Source: Saccharopolyspora gloriosae
GTDB taxonomy: Bacteria; Actinomycetota; Actinomycetes; Mycobacteriales; Pseudonocardiaceae
Direction: 5' to 3'
Length of the DNA stretch: 64,000 nt
Assembly (NCBI RefSeq): GCF_014203325.1
Contig: NZ_JACHIV010000001.1
Location: 3,969,501-4,033,500, forward strand
The position numbers and the translations under genes were made by a program. Position 1 is the stretch's first letter, and each line of letters starts with the position of its first letter. Positions 53,811 to 62,653 of the stretch are shown here, in pieces. Under the pieces are notes generated by a model. It had not been told where the DNA came from and ran no database searches. It was given only the letters and a program-made list of their open reading frames with translations.

Positions 53811-54953
53811 TTACCGATAACTACGGAAGAAGGTGCGGATATCTTCCACGAGCGCGTCGGGCCGCTCCAAAGCGGCAAAATGGCCGCCGCGGGAGAACTT
53901 GCTGTACCGTTGAACGTTGAAGGCTGTGGAAACGACTTCGCGTGATGGCACGAAGAGTTCCTGGGGAAAAGCCGCGTAAGCGGTGGGGACACCCCTGGAG
54001 CCGCTCGGCGCGACTCCGGACGTGGAGGCCGCTTCGTAGTACAGGCGGGCCGCGGTTGCACTCGTGCCGCCGAGCCAGTAGAACATGATTTCAGTTAGTA
54101 GATCATCTTTGGAGAAAACCGATTCAACGTCCCCCTCGCAGTCACTCCAGCTTTGGAATTTCTCTACGATCCAACCTGCCAGGGCCGCCGGGGAATCCGT
54201 CAGCGCGTGACCGATGGTCAGCGGCTTGGTCGCCTGCACCTGGGAGTACCCGCCCTCGCGGGCGTTCCAATCTTCAACGGCCCGCAGGTACTCCTCATGT
54301 TCCACGGACGCCCGCGAAGGCCGGTCTGGAAAAAAGTTCAGGTGAATGGCTGCGACACCTTCACTGACCCCGTAGTGGCTGCGTCCCAGCGCGGCGGTGA
54401 CGAACGAACCCCAGTCCCCGCCCTGGGCGACGTAGCGACGATAACCGAGAGTGTCCGCCATCAGGGTGTGGAACGCTTCTGCGATCGCTGATGGATCGAC
54501 GCCTGGTCGGCCGGGATGGGGAGAGAATCCATACCCCGGGAGGCTCGGCGCGACAACGTCGAAGGCATCCCTTGCGTCGCCTCCGTGAGCGACCGGATCC
54601 GTCAGCGGACCGATGATCTTATGCACCTCCCAGAACGATCCCGGCCAGCCATGGCTGAACACCAGCGGCAACGGGTCCGGTCCCCTTCCACGTGCATGCA
54701 CGAAGTGCAGGCGAAACTCGCCGGCCTTGGAGGAAACGTCGGCCTGGAACTGGGGAAGCTCGTTGATCTGACGTTCGATCAGGCGCCAGTCGAACTCATT
54801 CATCCAGTAATCGATCAGGCCGCGCAGCGTTCGGGCGGGCATCCCGGCGGACCAACCAAGATCCGAATCGAACAGTCGAGTACGACGCAGGCGTTCCCTC
54901 AGTTCGTCCAGTTCGCGTTGCGGCACATCGACCACGAACGGGCGCACTGTCAC
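53811..54953 (-). CDS. epoxide hydrolase (alpha/beta-hydrolase, EHN domain)
   Basis: A 380-residue protein. The N-terminal EHN lid begins RPFVVDVPQRELDELRERLR. The HGWP oxyanion motif is in VFSHGWPGSFWE, the nucleophile Asp is in AQGGDWGSFVTAALG, and the late motif RGGHFAALERPD has the catalytic His. This is the juvenile-hormone/microsomal-type soluble bacterial family. GTG 54953 has GGAGG seven bases upstream. It lies downstream of the monooxygenase on the same strand, suggesting epoxidation then hydrolysis. Confidence 0.9.
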   Translation of the reverse strand: MTVRPFVVDVPQRELDELRERLRRTRLFDSDLGWSAGMPARTLRGLIDYWMNEFDWRLIERQINELPQFQADVSSKAGEFRLHFVHARGRGPDPLPLVFSHGWPGSFWEVHKIIGPLTDPVAHGGDARDAFDVVAPSLPGYGFSPHPGRPGVDPSAIAEAFHTLMADTLGYRRYVAQGGDWGSFVTAALGRSHYGVSEGVAAIHLNFFPDRPSRASVEHEEYLRAVEDWNAREGGYSQVQATKPLTIGHALTDSPAALAGWIVEKFQSWSDCEGDVESVFSKDDLLTEIMFYWLGGTSATAARLYYEAASTSGVAPSGSRGVPTAYAAFPQELFVPSREVVSTAFNVQRYSKFSRGGHFAALERPDALVEDIRTFFRSYR

Positions 54954-55120
54954 CAGACGACCTCCGCCTCTTCCCCGCCGATACGGGCGCCGGAACCTGC
55001 TGCATCTCGATGATGCCGACCGAATCCAGAATCGCTGAACATGCTGACGTCGCACACCTTTCTTGTCGTTTTCTGCCACAGACGCTCGATGCCCTATGCT
55101 TCGCTCGAACTCCGGCCGAT

Positions 55121-56473
55121 TCACACAGCTACGCTGTCCCGGTTCAGGACGTTGCCCAAGTGCGCGGCGAGCGCTGCCGCCGTGGCCCGGTTGTCCGGAT
55201 GGGCCATCTCGTGCAGGTCGAACAAGCCGGCCGAGAGCCGAGATCCGAGGAGCCACTCGAACAGAGCGGGCGAACCAGACCACCGGTGCAAGCGCTCCAT
55301 GCGCGTGCCGTAGAAGGACAGCAGGTCACGAGCGGTACGGGGGTTCTCGGCCGGAGGGGCCAAGCGGTTGCGGGCGGTGTCGTCAAGGTCGAGGCATTCC
55401 AATTTCGCGATGACCGCGGCGCTAGGTGCGACAAGGCACGGCAACAGGGGTTGCAATGCGATCGAGCCGTCCTCGAAGACGGGCCTCGGCGACTTCTGCG
55501 TGAGGCCGTCGGCGGAGCAATCGATGTAGACGGTCCCGGGCGGTGTCGTGATACTGCCGCCCTCAAGATGGACTCCGGCGGAGTCCATGCGGCGCACGCG
55601 CCCCAGCCGCACCACGTTCTCGATCTGCCGCAGCTGACCGAGTTCGGTGGAGCTGACCGTCGCGCACCGGAAGGCGCTGGGCGTGACGGCGACGTCACGC
55701 CGGAGCACCAGGCCTAGCTCCTCAAGCACTCCGATCGCGGCGTCGACCGAATCGTGTCCGTGCAGTTTCGTCAGCTCCCGGAACTGCGGCTCGGCTCCGT
55801 CGTGACTGCGGTTGACCAACCACGCGTCACGCGGGGCGATCCACCTGACGCGGTCCGGGTCGACCCCATGGTCGAGCAGCCATAGGCAGGCGTCCAGGCC
55901 GGTCTTTCCGGCTCCGACGATGGTGAACCGCTCGGGCGCACCGCCGAGCTCGACGAGTTGGTTGACCGGGACGACCGGCACACCGTCCTCGATTCCGTAG
56001 CTCGGGCGATTCATCGCGGGCACGGTCACGTTCACGTAGGACGCGTCGACGACCCGCTTCCTGACGATGATCTCCGTCGTGACCCCGTTGACGAGGGACC
56101 GCGCCTGCGCGATCGCCGGTCGGCCGGGGTGCACGTCGGCGACGTCGTGCATCGGCAGGTAGGTGACGCGACCCGAAGCCAGCAGCACGTCGCGCATGAT
56201 GCGGTCGTAGTAGTCGAGGACCTCGTGACGCGAAGCGAGGCTCGCTCCGATCGAATCGCTCGGCATCGGCCGCGAGTGGACCCCGTAGACGTTGGACGGC
56301 CCGTGCAGCCTGACGAACGGGTACGACACCGTCCAATGGCCACCAGGGGCGTGATTGCGATCCACCACGGCCATCGTGTCGCCGCTCTCGCTGAGCAGGG
56401 CGTCCGCGAATGCCATTCCGGTGGCTCCCGCGCCGATGATCAGGTAATCGACAGTGATCGTTTCAGGAGACAT
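55121..56473 (-). CDS. FAD/NAD(P)-binding monooxygenase-like flavoprotein
   Basis: A 450-residue protein with an N-terminal FAD site DYLIIGAGATGMAFADALL, GGHWTVSYPFVRLHGPSNVY, and a second nucleotide site FTIVGAGKTGLDACLWLL. It resembles FMO/NAD(P)-binding oxidoreductases but lacks a clear Baeyer-Villiger fingerprint. It is divergent from the tetR gene and probably repressed by it. The substrate is unknown. Confidence 0.8.
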   Translation of the reverse strand: MSPETITVDYLIIGAGATGMAFADALLSESGDTMAVVDRNHAPGGHWTVSYPFVRLHGPSNVYGVHSRPMPSDSIGASLASRHEVLDYYDRIMRDVLLASGRVTYLPMHDVADVHPGRPAIAQARSLVNGVTTEIIVRKRVVDASYVNVTVPAMNRPSYGIEDGVPVVPVNQLVELGGAPERFTIVGAGKTGLDACLWLLDHGVDPDRVRWIAPRDAWLVNRSHDGAEPQFRELTKLHGHDSVDAAIGVLEELGLVLRRDVAVTPSAFRCATVSSTELGQLRQIENVVRLGRVRRMDSAGVHLEGGSITTPPGTVYIDCSADGLTQKSPRPVFEDGSIALQPLLPCLVAPSAAVIAKLECLDLDDTARNRLAPPAENPRTARDLLSFYGTRMERLHRWSGSPALFEWLLGSRLSAGLFDLHEMAHPDNRATAAALAAHLGNVLNRDSVAV

Positions 56474-56607
56474 GTCCGCCTTCAGTCGTCGTTCGTTCCG
56501 AGAAGCGCGCCTGGTTGATGCCGGCGCATCCAGCTCGGCGCTCGGGAGGAGGGGGCGGCCACGAGTCCGGAGCTCGGTTCGCCGCCCGAGAAGTCACGGT
56601 AGCACGG

Positions 56608-56622
56608 TTTGGCAGACTCTGC
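56608..56622. promoter_or_regulatory. palindromic operator candidate for the TetR regulator
   Basis: TGGCAGA-C-TCTGCCA is a perfect 15-bp palindrome between the divergent monooxygenase and tetR genes. A second imperfect palindrome, GGCACGACATGCC, follows at about 56629-56641. Confidence 0.55.
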
Positions 56623-56672
56623 CATTACAGGCACGACATGCCATATCCGACTTCCTCTGTTAACGTCGGGAG

Positions 56673-57275
56673 ATGCAGCGAGCAGAGTTGACCTTGCAAG
56701 ATCGCAAGCGACAGGCAGTGCGCACGGAGGTGACGGCGGTCGCCATCGACCTCTTCCTCGTAGCTGGATACGAAGCCGTCACCGTGGACCAGATCGCCGC
56801 CGCAGCCGGGTTGTCCCCTCGCAGCTTCTTTCGCTATTTCGCGAACAAGGAAGCCGTCTTCACCCACATGCTGGACGAGACCGGCACCGGCATCGCCGAC
56901 CGACTCGAGGCTCGCTCACCCCACGAGGACCCCTGGCTCGCATTGCGCCGATCGTTCGATCACCTGATCGAGATGCTCGACGGAGCAGAGCGGTCACTTC
57001 GGATGACGCGGCTCGTCTACGAAACGCCAGTTCTTTACGGCGGCCACCTGCGCAAACAAGCGCAGTGGAACGAGCTTCTCGCCGATGTACTCGCGCCCCG
57101 GCTCATCGCCGCACCTTCCGGCGAGCGGCGACTGCGTGCCGGCGCACTCGCCGCCGCAGCCGTCTCGTGCTTCGAATACGCCCGTCTCGAATGGGTCAGC
57201 TGCGACGGCAAGCGTTCCGTGGCGCAACTCCTCGACATCACCATGGGGGCCGTCCACCCGCTGCCCGAGGCGTAG
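56673..57275 (+). CDS. TetR-family transcriptional regulator
   Basis: A 200-residue protein. The N-terminal HTH is ATVDQIAAAAGLSPRSFFRY-like (seen as VTVDQIAAAAGLSPRSFFRY), followed by FANKEAVFTHMLDETG. The C-terminal ligand domain is helical. It is divergent from the flavoprotein monooxygenase, with a palindrome between, and most likely represses the monooxygenase/epoxide hydrolase/transporter set. Confidence 0.9.
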   Translation: MQRAELTLQDRKRQAVRTEVTAVAIDLFLVAGYEAVTVDQIAAAAGLSPRSFFRYFANKEAVFTHMLDETGTGIADRLEARSPHEDPWLALRRSFDHLIEMLDGAERSLRMTRLVYETPVLYGGHLRKQAQWNELLADVLAPRLIAAPSGERRLRAGALAAAAVSCFEYARLEWVSCDGKRSVAQLLDITMGAVHPLPEA

Positions 57276-57317
57276 GCCGGGCCGCTGCGCACAGCGCGAG
57301 CTCACTCCTCAAGGCCA

Positions 57318-57359
57318 CTGGGGGCCAAGGGGCCGCGGGTTCGAATCCCGCCGTCCGAC
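57318..57359 (+). repeat. third tRNA-Pro-like 3' end (degenerate att remnant)
   Basis: Starts CTGGGGGCCAAGGGGCC like the other two copies, keeps the T-arm GGGTTCGAATCCCGCC, and ends CGTCCGA with one C missing from the acceptor strand. No 5' half. It is followed by a different terminator, so it came from another element or another tRNA-Pro copy. Confidence 0.65.
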
Positions 57360-57364
57360 GGCGC

Positions 57365-57410
57365 AAAAGCCCGCTGAGCTAGCACGAAAGTGCAGTCCAG
57401 CGGGCCTTTT
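57365..57410 (+). terminator. terminator after the third tRNA 3' end
   Basis: AAAAGCCCGCTG and CAGCGGGCCTTTT form a stem closing with a T-run. Confidence 0.75.
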
Positions 57411-57484
57411 GATGTTCGATTGCCGATCATGCAGTGGATCTTCCCGAACCCACCGCGTCCACATCTTCGACCAGTCCAATTCGG

Positions 57485-57512
57485 GTCGGCCCCGCGCACG
57501 CGGGGATGTTCC
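57485..57512 (+). CRISPR. orphan CRISPR repeat
   Basis: A 28-nt match to the minus-strand array repeat with only two differences, both in the last four bases (TTCC instead of CTTC). It lies 28 kb from the array and is not part of a recognisable array. A weakly similar segment begins exactly 61 bases later (57546), possibly a decayed second repeat, but that sequence runs into the end of the dehydrogenase gene. Confidence 0.7.
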
Positions 57513-57567
57513 CTGCTACGCCGGTGGATCACCGGCTAGCGCGGAGTCGACCTCGCGTGGGGGCGAG

Positions 57568-58716
57568 TCAGGCGGCCTGGGCCGGGTTGAGCACGACCTT
57601 GGTCCAGCCGTCTTCGCGGGCGTCGAAGTGCTTGTAGGCGTCCGGCGCCTTCTCCAACGGCAGGTTGTGGGACACGATCCACGAAGGCTCGGCCTTGTTC
57701 TCGGCGATGAGGTCGCGCAGGTGGCGGTTGTAGCGCTTGACCGGGGCCTGCCCGCAGCCCATCTGCTGGCCCTTGAACCAGAAGTTGCCGAAGTCGAAGC
57801 GGGCCTTGCCCTGCTGGGACAGCTCATCCGGACCGCCCGGGTCCTGAGGAACGAACACCCCGACGGTGCCGATGCCGCCGGTGAACCGCACGGAGGAGAC
57901 CAGCTTGTTCAAGGTCGCCGCGTTGTCCTCGTTGCCTTGGGGGTCGTGGGCCTGGTAGCCGACGCACTCCGCGCCGCGGTCGGCGCCGATTCCCTTGGTG
58001 TGCGCGGTGACCTGCTCGACCGGGTCGCCCTGGGAATCGTCGATCGCGATCGCACCGATCTGCTCGGCGAGGCGCAGCCGGTCGGGGTGGCGGTCGACGA
58101 CCATGACCTTCGCCGCCCCCTTCACGCTCGCGGAGAGGGCCGCCATCAGTCCGACCGGACCACCGCCGTAGATCACGATGGACTCGCCCGGCTTCAGGCC
58201 CGACATCTCCACCGCGTGCCAGCCGGTGGGGAAGATGTCCGAGAGCATCACGTAGTCGTTCTGCTTCTCGGCCGCGTCCTCGGGCAGGCGCAGACACTGG
58301 AAGTCACCCCAGGGGATGCGCAACAGCTCGGCTTGGCCGCCGGCCCAGCCGCCCATGTCGGCGAACCCGTACGCCCCGCCTGCCATGCCCTCCACGTTCG
58401 CGGCCAGGCAGTAGTTGGTCAGACCGTGCTCGCAGTTCTGGCAGTGCCCGCAGGAGACGTTGAACGGCGCGGAGACCATGTCCCCCACCGCGACCTTGTC
58501 GATCCCGGCGCCGACCTCGACGACCTCGCCGACGTTCTCGTGGCCGAAGATGCGGCCCTGCTCGAAGTCGGTACGGCCTTCGTACATGTGCAGATCCGAC
58601 CCGCAGATGTTCGTCGCCGTGATCTTGACCAGGACGTCGTTGGGCGCCTCGATGCGGGCGTCGTCGACGTCGGCGACCGTCACGTCGCGGGGTCCGTTGT
58701 ACACAAGTGCCTTCAT
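57568..58716 (-). CDS. fdhA: zinc-dependent dehydrogenase, glutathione-independent formaldehyde dehydrogenase type
   Basis: A 382-residue medium-chain dehydrogenase. The zinc ligands are in NICGSDLHMYEGRT and GHENVGEVVEVG, the structural zinc cysteines in CGHCQNCEHGLTNYC, and the NAD site in IVIYGGGPVGLMAAL. The extra FGNFWFKGQQMGCGQAPVKR segment is characteristic of the FdhA/GSH-independent group. ATG at 58716. The decayed PfpI-type gene lies directly upstream on the same strand. Confidence 0.85.
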   Translation of the reverse strand: MKALVYNGPRDVTVADVDDARIEAPNDVLVKITATNICGSDLHMYEGRTDFEQGRIFGHENVGEVVEVGAGIDKVAVGDMVSAPFNVSCGHCQNCEHGLTNYCLAANVEGMAGGAYGFADMGGWAGGQAELLRIPWGDFQCLRLPEDAAEKQNDYVMLSDIFPTGWHAVEMSGLKPGESIVIYGGGPVGLMAALSASVKGAAKVMVVDRHPDRLRLAEQIGAIAIDDSQGDPVEQVTAHTKGIGADRGAECVGYQAHDPQGNEDNAATLNKLVSSVRFTGGIGTVGVFVPQDPGGPDELSQQGKARFDFGNFWFKGQQMGCGQAPVKRYNRHLRDLIAENKAEPSWIVSHNLPLEKAPDAYKHFDAREDGWTKVVLNPAQAA

Positions 58717-58746
58717 GATGATCTCCGGGTGCGAATCGTGGCCCGA

Positions 58747-59253
58747 TCAGGTCTGGGCGCCGACGGGCTGGCGGCCCTCGGCGAACTCTTCGACGATCTG
58801 GGAGAAGAACGCGGGCAGTGGGGGCGCGGCTGATGACCAAGCCCTGGTCCCGGCTTTGCGGATTTCGTTGCGGGCACTGGGAAACGACGTCAGGGTCCGG
58901 CCACGCACGTCGGCCTCGACCAACGTCCGCTGGCCATGACACGGCGAGCCGACCGGCTTACCGGACCATGTCCCGCAGGAGGCCCACCGCGTCGGAGTCG
59001 ACCCAGCCCGCCGCCCGGCAGGGCCAAGGCGTCGAAGTCGTCGCTCGACAACGTTGGGAGGCCGACCGGCCGACGGTGGAGGTGTCGTCCCTGTCGATGT
59101 CGGCGTTCATCGACCGGATCTGTCCAGTGTGGATCGAACGTAGCGTCATCTGCACCCGGCCTGGTCGACCGCCCGGCGGGGCCGGGTCGGTTCGACCTGC
59201 TCGACACCGTCGGCCAGGATCGCGACCCGTCGGCCGCGCAGCTCATCTGCCAT
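58747..59253 (-). pseudogene. DJ-1/PfpI-family protein, multiply frameshifted
   Basis: Pieces in different frames on the minus strand align end to end with a PfpI-type stress protein: MADELRGRRVAILADGVEQV (start), IHTGQIRSMNADID, DFDALALPGG, RDMVR, GKPVGSPCHGQ (nucleophile-Cys region), LVEADVRGRTLTSFPS, and FFSQIVEEFAEGRQPVGAQT (end). At least three frameshifts separate them. It starts with ATG 59253 and ends with TGA 58747-58749. Confidence 0.75.
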
Positions 59254-59821
59254 CGGAAGGCCCCTCCTCCTAATGCGGCGAGAGCCACCAGTGTTACCCG
59301 GTCAGGCCGGTTCGAAACCACCCGGCGAGGCACTGGGCACGCTTGCGGCGCACCTGAGGTGAACTCCTCTCCGAAAACGGCGCGGTCGAGCAGTGCGCGT
59401 GGAGCAGCGACGCTGAATCTCCGCCTGCTCGAAGGTGTCGGTGAGCCACCGCCGCTCGTCCTGCGAAGTAGCGGCCGGTTCTGCGAGGCCGCTCGCCGAT
59501 CCCCTCACCTCGGGTCGAACCCGGCCCCGGCCGAGCATTTCTCTCCACGGGGCTCGGCCGAATGCCGGGTCGCACCGTCGAAGTGAAGCTGGTGCGCTTG
59601 GTTTCCGCGCAGGACCGTCCGGTCGCGTTCGAGGTCGGCAGTGCTGATTTCTCCGCGTGACACCGCCTTTTCGAGTCCGGGCACCGCGCGCTGCTCGACC
59701 GCGTGGCCGCGGCGGGCACCGCTGCCGGAGGTCGCCGTCGCCTGCCGCCCCCCAGGAGGGGTATCACTTGACCTGAATCAGTCTCTAGACATGGGCGATT
59801 GACCAATCGTATGTTGTCTTC
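59254..59821. other. 568-bp region, no gene recognised; promoter for the following operon
   Basis: A short frame (MPGRTVEVKLVRLV...) at about 59561-59660 may be a gene scrap but was not identified. The last 60 bases are AT-richer and contain GACCAATCGTATGTTGTC just before the SDR start, a plausible promoter/operator. Confidence 0.4.
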
Positions 59822-60589
59822 ATGGTCACTCGATCAGATTCGCGGGTATGTCTCGTCACCGGGGCGGGGCGGGGCATCGGGGCTGCGGTCGCCCGGCGGC
59901 TCGGCGCCGCGGGACACCGGGTCGCCTTGGCCGCCCGCACCGCTTCGGAACTGGAGTCGGTCGCGGCCGAGCTGCCCGGGCCGACCCTCACCCTGCCGCT
60001 GGACCTGACCGCACCGGAGGCCGCGGAGACCGCGTGCGCCGCGGTCGAATCCCGCTGGGGGCACGTCGATGTCCTGGTGCTCGCGGCGGGTGCCGGGACG
60101 TCCGCACCCTTGGCGTCGACCACCGATGAGCAGTGGGAGCAGATGCTCGCGCTGAACCTGACGGCACCGTTCCGCCTGCTGCGCAGGGCGGCCCCGCCGA
60201 TGGCCGACGCGGGGTGGGGCCGCGTGGTGTCGATCGCCTCGGTGGCCGCCCGGCGCGGCGAGCGCTACATCAGCGCCTACACCGCCAGCAAGCACGGCGT
60301 GCTGGGACTGGTGCGCTCGGCCGCGGCCGAACTGGCCGGGACGGGCGTCACCGTCAACGCCGTGTGCCCCGGGTACGTGGACACGCCCATGACCGACGCC
60401 ACGGTGGCCGCGATCAGCGCCCGCACCGGCCGCGACCTCGCGGCGTCCCGGGCGGCCCTGGCCGCCAAGCAACCGATCGGCCGGCTCATCACCGCCGAGG
60501 AGGTCGCCGACGTCGTGGCCGTCTGCGTCGCCAGCGGCGCGATCAACGGCCAGGGCATCGTCATCGACGGCGGAGGGGTGCACTCGTGA
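59822..60589 (+). CDS. short-chain dehydrogenase/reductase (SDR)
   Basis: A 255-residue classical SDR. The cofactor motif is VTGAGRGIGAAVARRLG, the middle shows VLVLAAGAGTSAP (replacing NNAG), the catalytic Ser is in IASVAARRGERYISAYTASK with Tyr and Lys, and the end is NGQGIVIDGGG. First gene of an operon with RidA, a CoA ligase and an aromatic-CoA monooxygenase, where it could act as a 3-hydroxyacyl-CoA-type dehydrogenase. Its stop overlaps the RidA start (TGATG). Confidence 0.88.
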   Translation: MVTRSDSRVCLVTGAGRGIGAAVARRLGAAGHRVALAARTASELESVAAELPGPTLTLPLDLTAPEAAETACAAVESRWGHVDVLVLAAGAGTSAPLASTTDEQWEQMLALNLTAPFRLLRRAAPPMADAGWGRVVSIASVAARRGERYISAYTASKHGVLGLVRSAAAELAGTGVTVNAVCPGYVDTPMTDATVAAISARTGRDLAASRAALAAKQPIGRLITAEEVADVVAVCVASGAINGQGIVIDGGGVHS

Positions 60590-60996
60590 TGGACCGCGTG
60601 AATCCTCCCGAGCTGGCCCGGCCCTCGGGCTTCAGCCACGCCGTCGTGGCCGAGGGCCGGGTGGTGCTGCTGGCCGGGCAGACCGGGACCGACGCCGAAG
60701 GGCGCATCGTCGACGCGGGTGTCCTCGACCAGTTCGACCGCGCGCTGGCCAACTTGGTGGCGGCGCTGCGCGCCGCGGGCGGATCTCCTGACGATCTGGC
60801 CCAGCTGACGATCTACCTGGTCGACGTCGAGGCGTACCGGGCCGTCGGCCGCGAGGTGGGGGCGGTCTGGAAACGGCACGTCGGCGCGCACTACCCGGCG
60901 ACCGCGGCGGTCGGGGTGACCCGGTTGTGGGATCGCGCGGCCCTGGTCGAACTGCAAGGAATCGCCGTGCTCGACGTCGAGCCGCGGAACCCGTAG
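60589..60996 (+). CDS. RidA/YjgF-family enamine/imine deaminase-like protein
   Basis: A 135-residue protein with the RidA pattern: GFSHAVVAEGRVVLLAGQTG, GVLDQFDRALANLVAALRAAG, LAQLTIYLVDVEAYRAV and TRLWDRAALVELQGIAVLD. The catalytic-type Arg seen in RidA near the end is replaced in this stretch, so it may belong to an Rid7-like subgroup. In an aminobenzoyl-CoA pathway an imine hydrolase would fit naturally. The start ATG 60589 overlaps the SDR stop. Confidence 0.85.
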   Translation: MDRVNPPELARPSGFSHAVVAEGRVVLLAGQTGTDAEGRIVDAGVLDQFDRALANLVAALRAAGGSPDDLAQLTIYLVDVEAYRAVGREVGAVWKRHVGAHYPATAAVGVTRLWDRAALVELQGIAVLDVEPRNP

Positions 60997-61023
60997 TCCC
61001 CTGCGAGCGAGGAGGACCTGGCC

Positions 61024-62643
61024 GTGGTGCCGACGTCGTCCCTCAACCCGTCCGCGCACATCGACACCTTCTGCCGGGACCGGCTGCCCGCCGAGGAGGA
61101 CTGGCCGGAGCTGCTGTTCGAGCTGCCGGAACTGGACTACCCCGCGCGGCTCAACGCGGGCTCGGAACTCCTCGACACCGCGATCGCGCGGTACGGACCG
61201 GACCGTCCCGCCTTGCGCGCCCCGGCACCGAATCCCGTCGCGTGGACCTACGGCGAGCTGCGCGACCGCGCCGCCGCCGTGGCCGCCGCGTTGACCCGGG
61301 AACTCGGTGTCGTGCCGGGGAACCGCGTGATCCTGCACGGGCCGAACACCCCGTGGCTCGCGGCGGCCTGGCTCGGCGTGCTCAAAGCGGGCGCGGTCGC
61401 CGTCACGACGACCGCGATGCTCCGGTCCGGCGAACTCGCCACCGTCGGCGGGCTGACCCGGCCGGCGGTGGCCCTGTGCGACCACCGGTTCGTCGCCGAG
61501 CTGGCGTCCGCGGGCATCGCCGGGATGCCGATCGTGCCGTTCGGCGGTGCCGGCGCCGACGACCTCGCGGTGCGCGCGGCCCGGCAGGACCCGTTCGACG
61601 ACGTGGCGACCTCGGCGGACGACGTCGCGCTGCTGGCCTGCACCTCCGGCACGACCGGCGAGCCGAAGGTCACGATGCACTTCCACCGCGATGTGCTCGC
61701 GATCGCGGACACCTTCGCCCACCACGTGGTGGCGCTGCGCCCGGACGACCTGGTGACCGGGACCCCTCCGTTCGCCTTCACCTTCGGGCTCGGCGGGTTG
61801 CTCGTCTTCCCGCTCCGGGCCGGTGCCGCCGCGCTGCTGCTCGAACGCGCCACCCCCCAGGAACTGGCCGCGCACGTGGCCGAGAACCGCGCGACGGTGC
61901 TGTTCACCGCCCCCACCGCCTACCGCGCGCTCGCCGGGGACGGCCGGCCCGAGCGGCTGGCGAGCCTGCGCCGCTGCGTGTCGGCGGGCGAGCCGCTGCC
62001 CGCCTCGGTGTGGCGCGACTTCCGCGCTGCCACCGGAATCCGCGTCATCGACGGGATCGGATCGACCGAGATGCTGCACGTGTTCGTGTCCGCCGCCGAC
62101 GACGACATCAGGCCCGGGGCCACCGGCCGGGCGGTTCCCGGCTACCGGGTCGACGTCGTCGACGACCTCGGGCGCAGCGCGCCCGACGGCGTGCCGGGGC
62201 ACCTCGTGGTGCGGGGGCCGACCGGCTGCCGCTACCTGGACGGGCGCAGGCAGCGGGAGTACGTGGTGCACGGCTGGAACCGCACCGGCGACATCTACGT
62301 CCGCGACGCCGACGGCCTGTTCTGGTTCCAGGCCCGCTCCGACGACATGATCATCACCGCCGGGTACAACGTGGCCGGGCCGGAGGTGGAGCAGGCGCTC
62401 CTGCAACACCCCTCGGTCGCCGACTGCGCGGTCGTCGGCACCCCGGACGCGGAACGCGGCCACGTGGTCACCGCCCACGTCGTGCTGCGGCCGGGGGAAA
62501 CGGCCACCGCCGCCGAGTTGCAGGCGTTCGCGAAGGGCGTGATCGCCCCGTACAAGTACCCGCGCCGCATCCACTTCGCCGACGCGCTGCCGCGCAACAG
62601 CACCGGGAAGTTGCAGCGGTCCGCGCTCCGCGAGGCGGTCTGA
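61024..62643 (+). CDS. aromatic acid-CoA ligase (2-aminobenzoate/benzoate-CoA ligase type)
   Basis: A 539-residue ANL adenylate-forming enzyme. The P-loop is LACTSGTTGEPKVTMHFH, A5-like motif is DGIGSTEMLHVF, A7/A8 are RTGDIYVRDADGLFWFQARS and DDMIITAGYNVAGPEVE, and the C-terminal Lys is in LPRNSTGKLQRSAL. The N-terminus AHIDTFCRDRLPAEEDWPEL resembles 2-aminobenzoate-CoA ligases. GTG start at 61024 with GAGGAGG upstream. It supplies the CoA ester used by the next enzyme. Confidence 0.85.
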   Translation: MVPTSSLNPSAHIDTFCRDRLPAEEDWPELLFELPELDYPARLNAGSELLDTAIARYGPDRPALRAPAPNPVAWTYGELRDRAAAVAAALTRELGVVPGNRVILHGPNTPWLAAAWLGVLKAGAVAVTTTAMLRSGELATVGGLTRPAVALCDHRFVAELASAGIAGMPIVPFGGAGADDLAVRAARQDPFDDVATSADDVALLACTSGTTGEPKVTMHFHRDVLAIADTFAHHVVALRPDDLVTGTPPFAFTFGLGGLLVFPLRAGAAALLLERATPQELAAHVAENRATVLFTAPTAYRALAGDGRPERLASLRRCVSAGEPLPASVWRDFRAATGIRVIDGIGSTEMLHVFVSAADDDIRPGATGRAVPGYRVDVVDDLGRSAPDGVPGHLVVRGPTGCRYLDGRRQREYVVHGWNRTGDIYVRDADGLFWFQARSDDMIITAGYNVAGPEVEQALLQHPSVADCAVVGTPDAERGHVVTAHVVLRPGETATAAELQAFAKGVIAPYKYPRRIHFADALPRNSTGKLQRSALREAV

Positions 62644-62653
62644 GGTGGCGGGC

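Noticed and set aside
57546-57573. Possible second CRISPR repeat 61 bases after the orphan repeat.
   Set aside because: Only about 13 of the first 21 positions match and it overlaps the end of the dehydrogenase gene; mentioned only as a hint.
59294-59806. A 170-codon minus-strand frame upstream of the SDR gene.
   Set aside because: Composition is that of a random GC-rich frame and it covers the promoter of the following operon.
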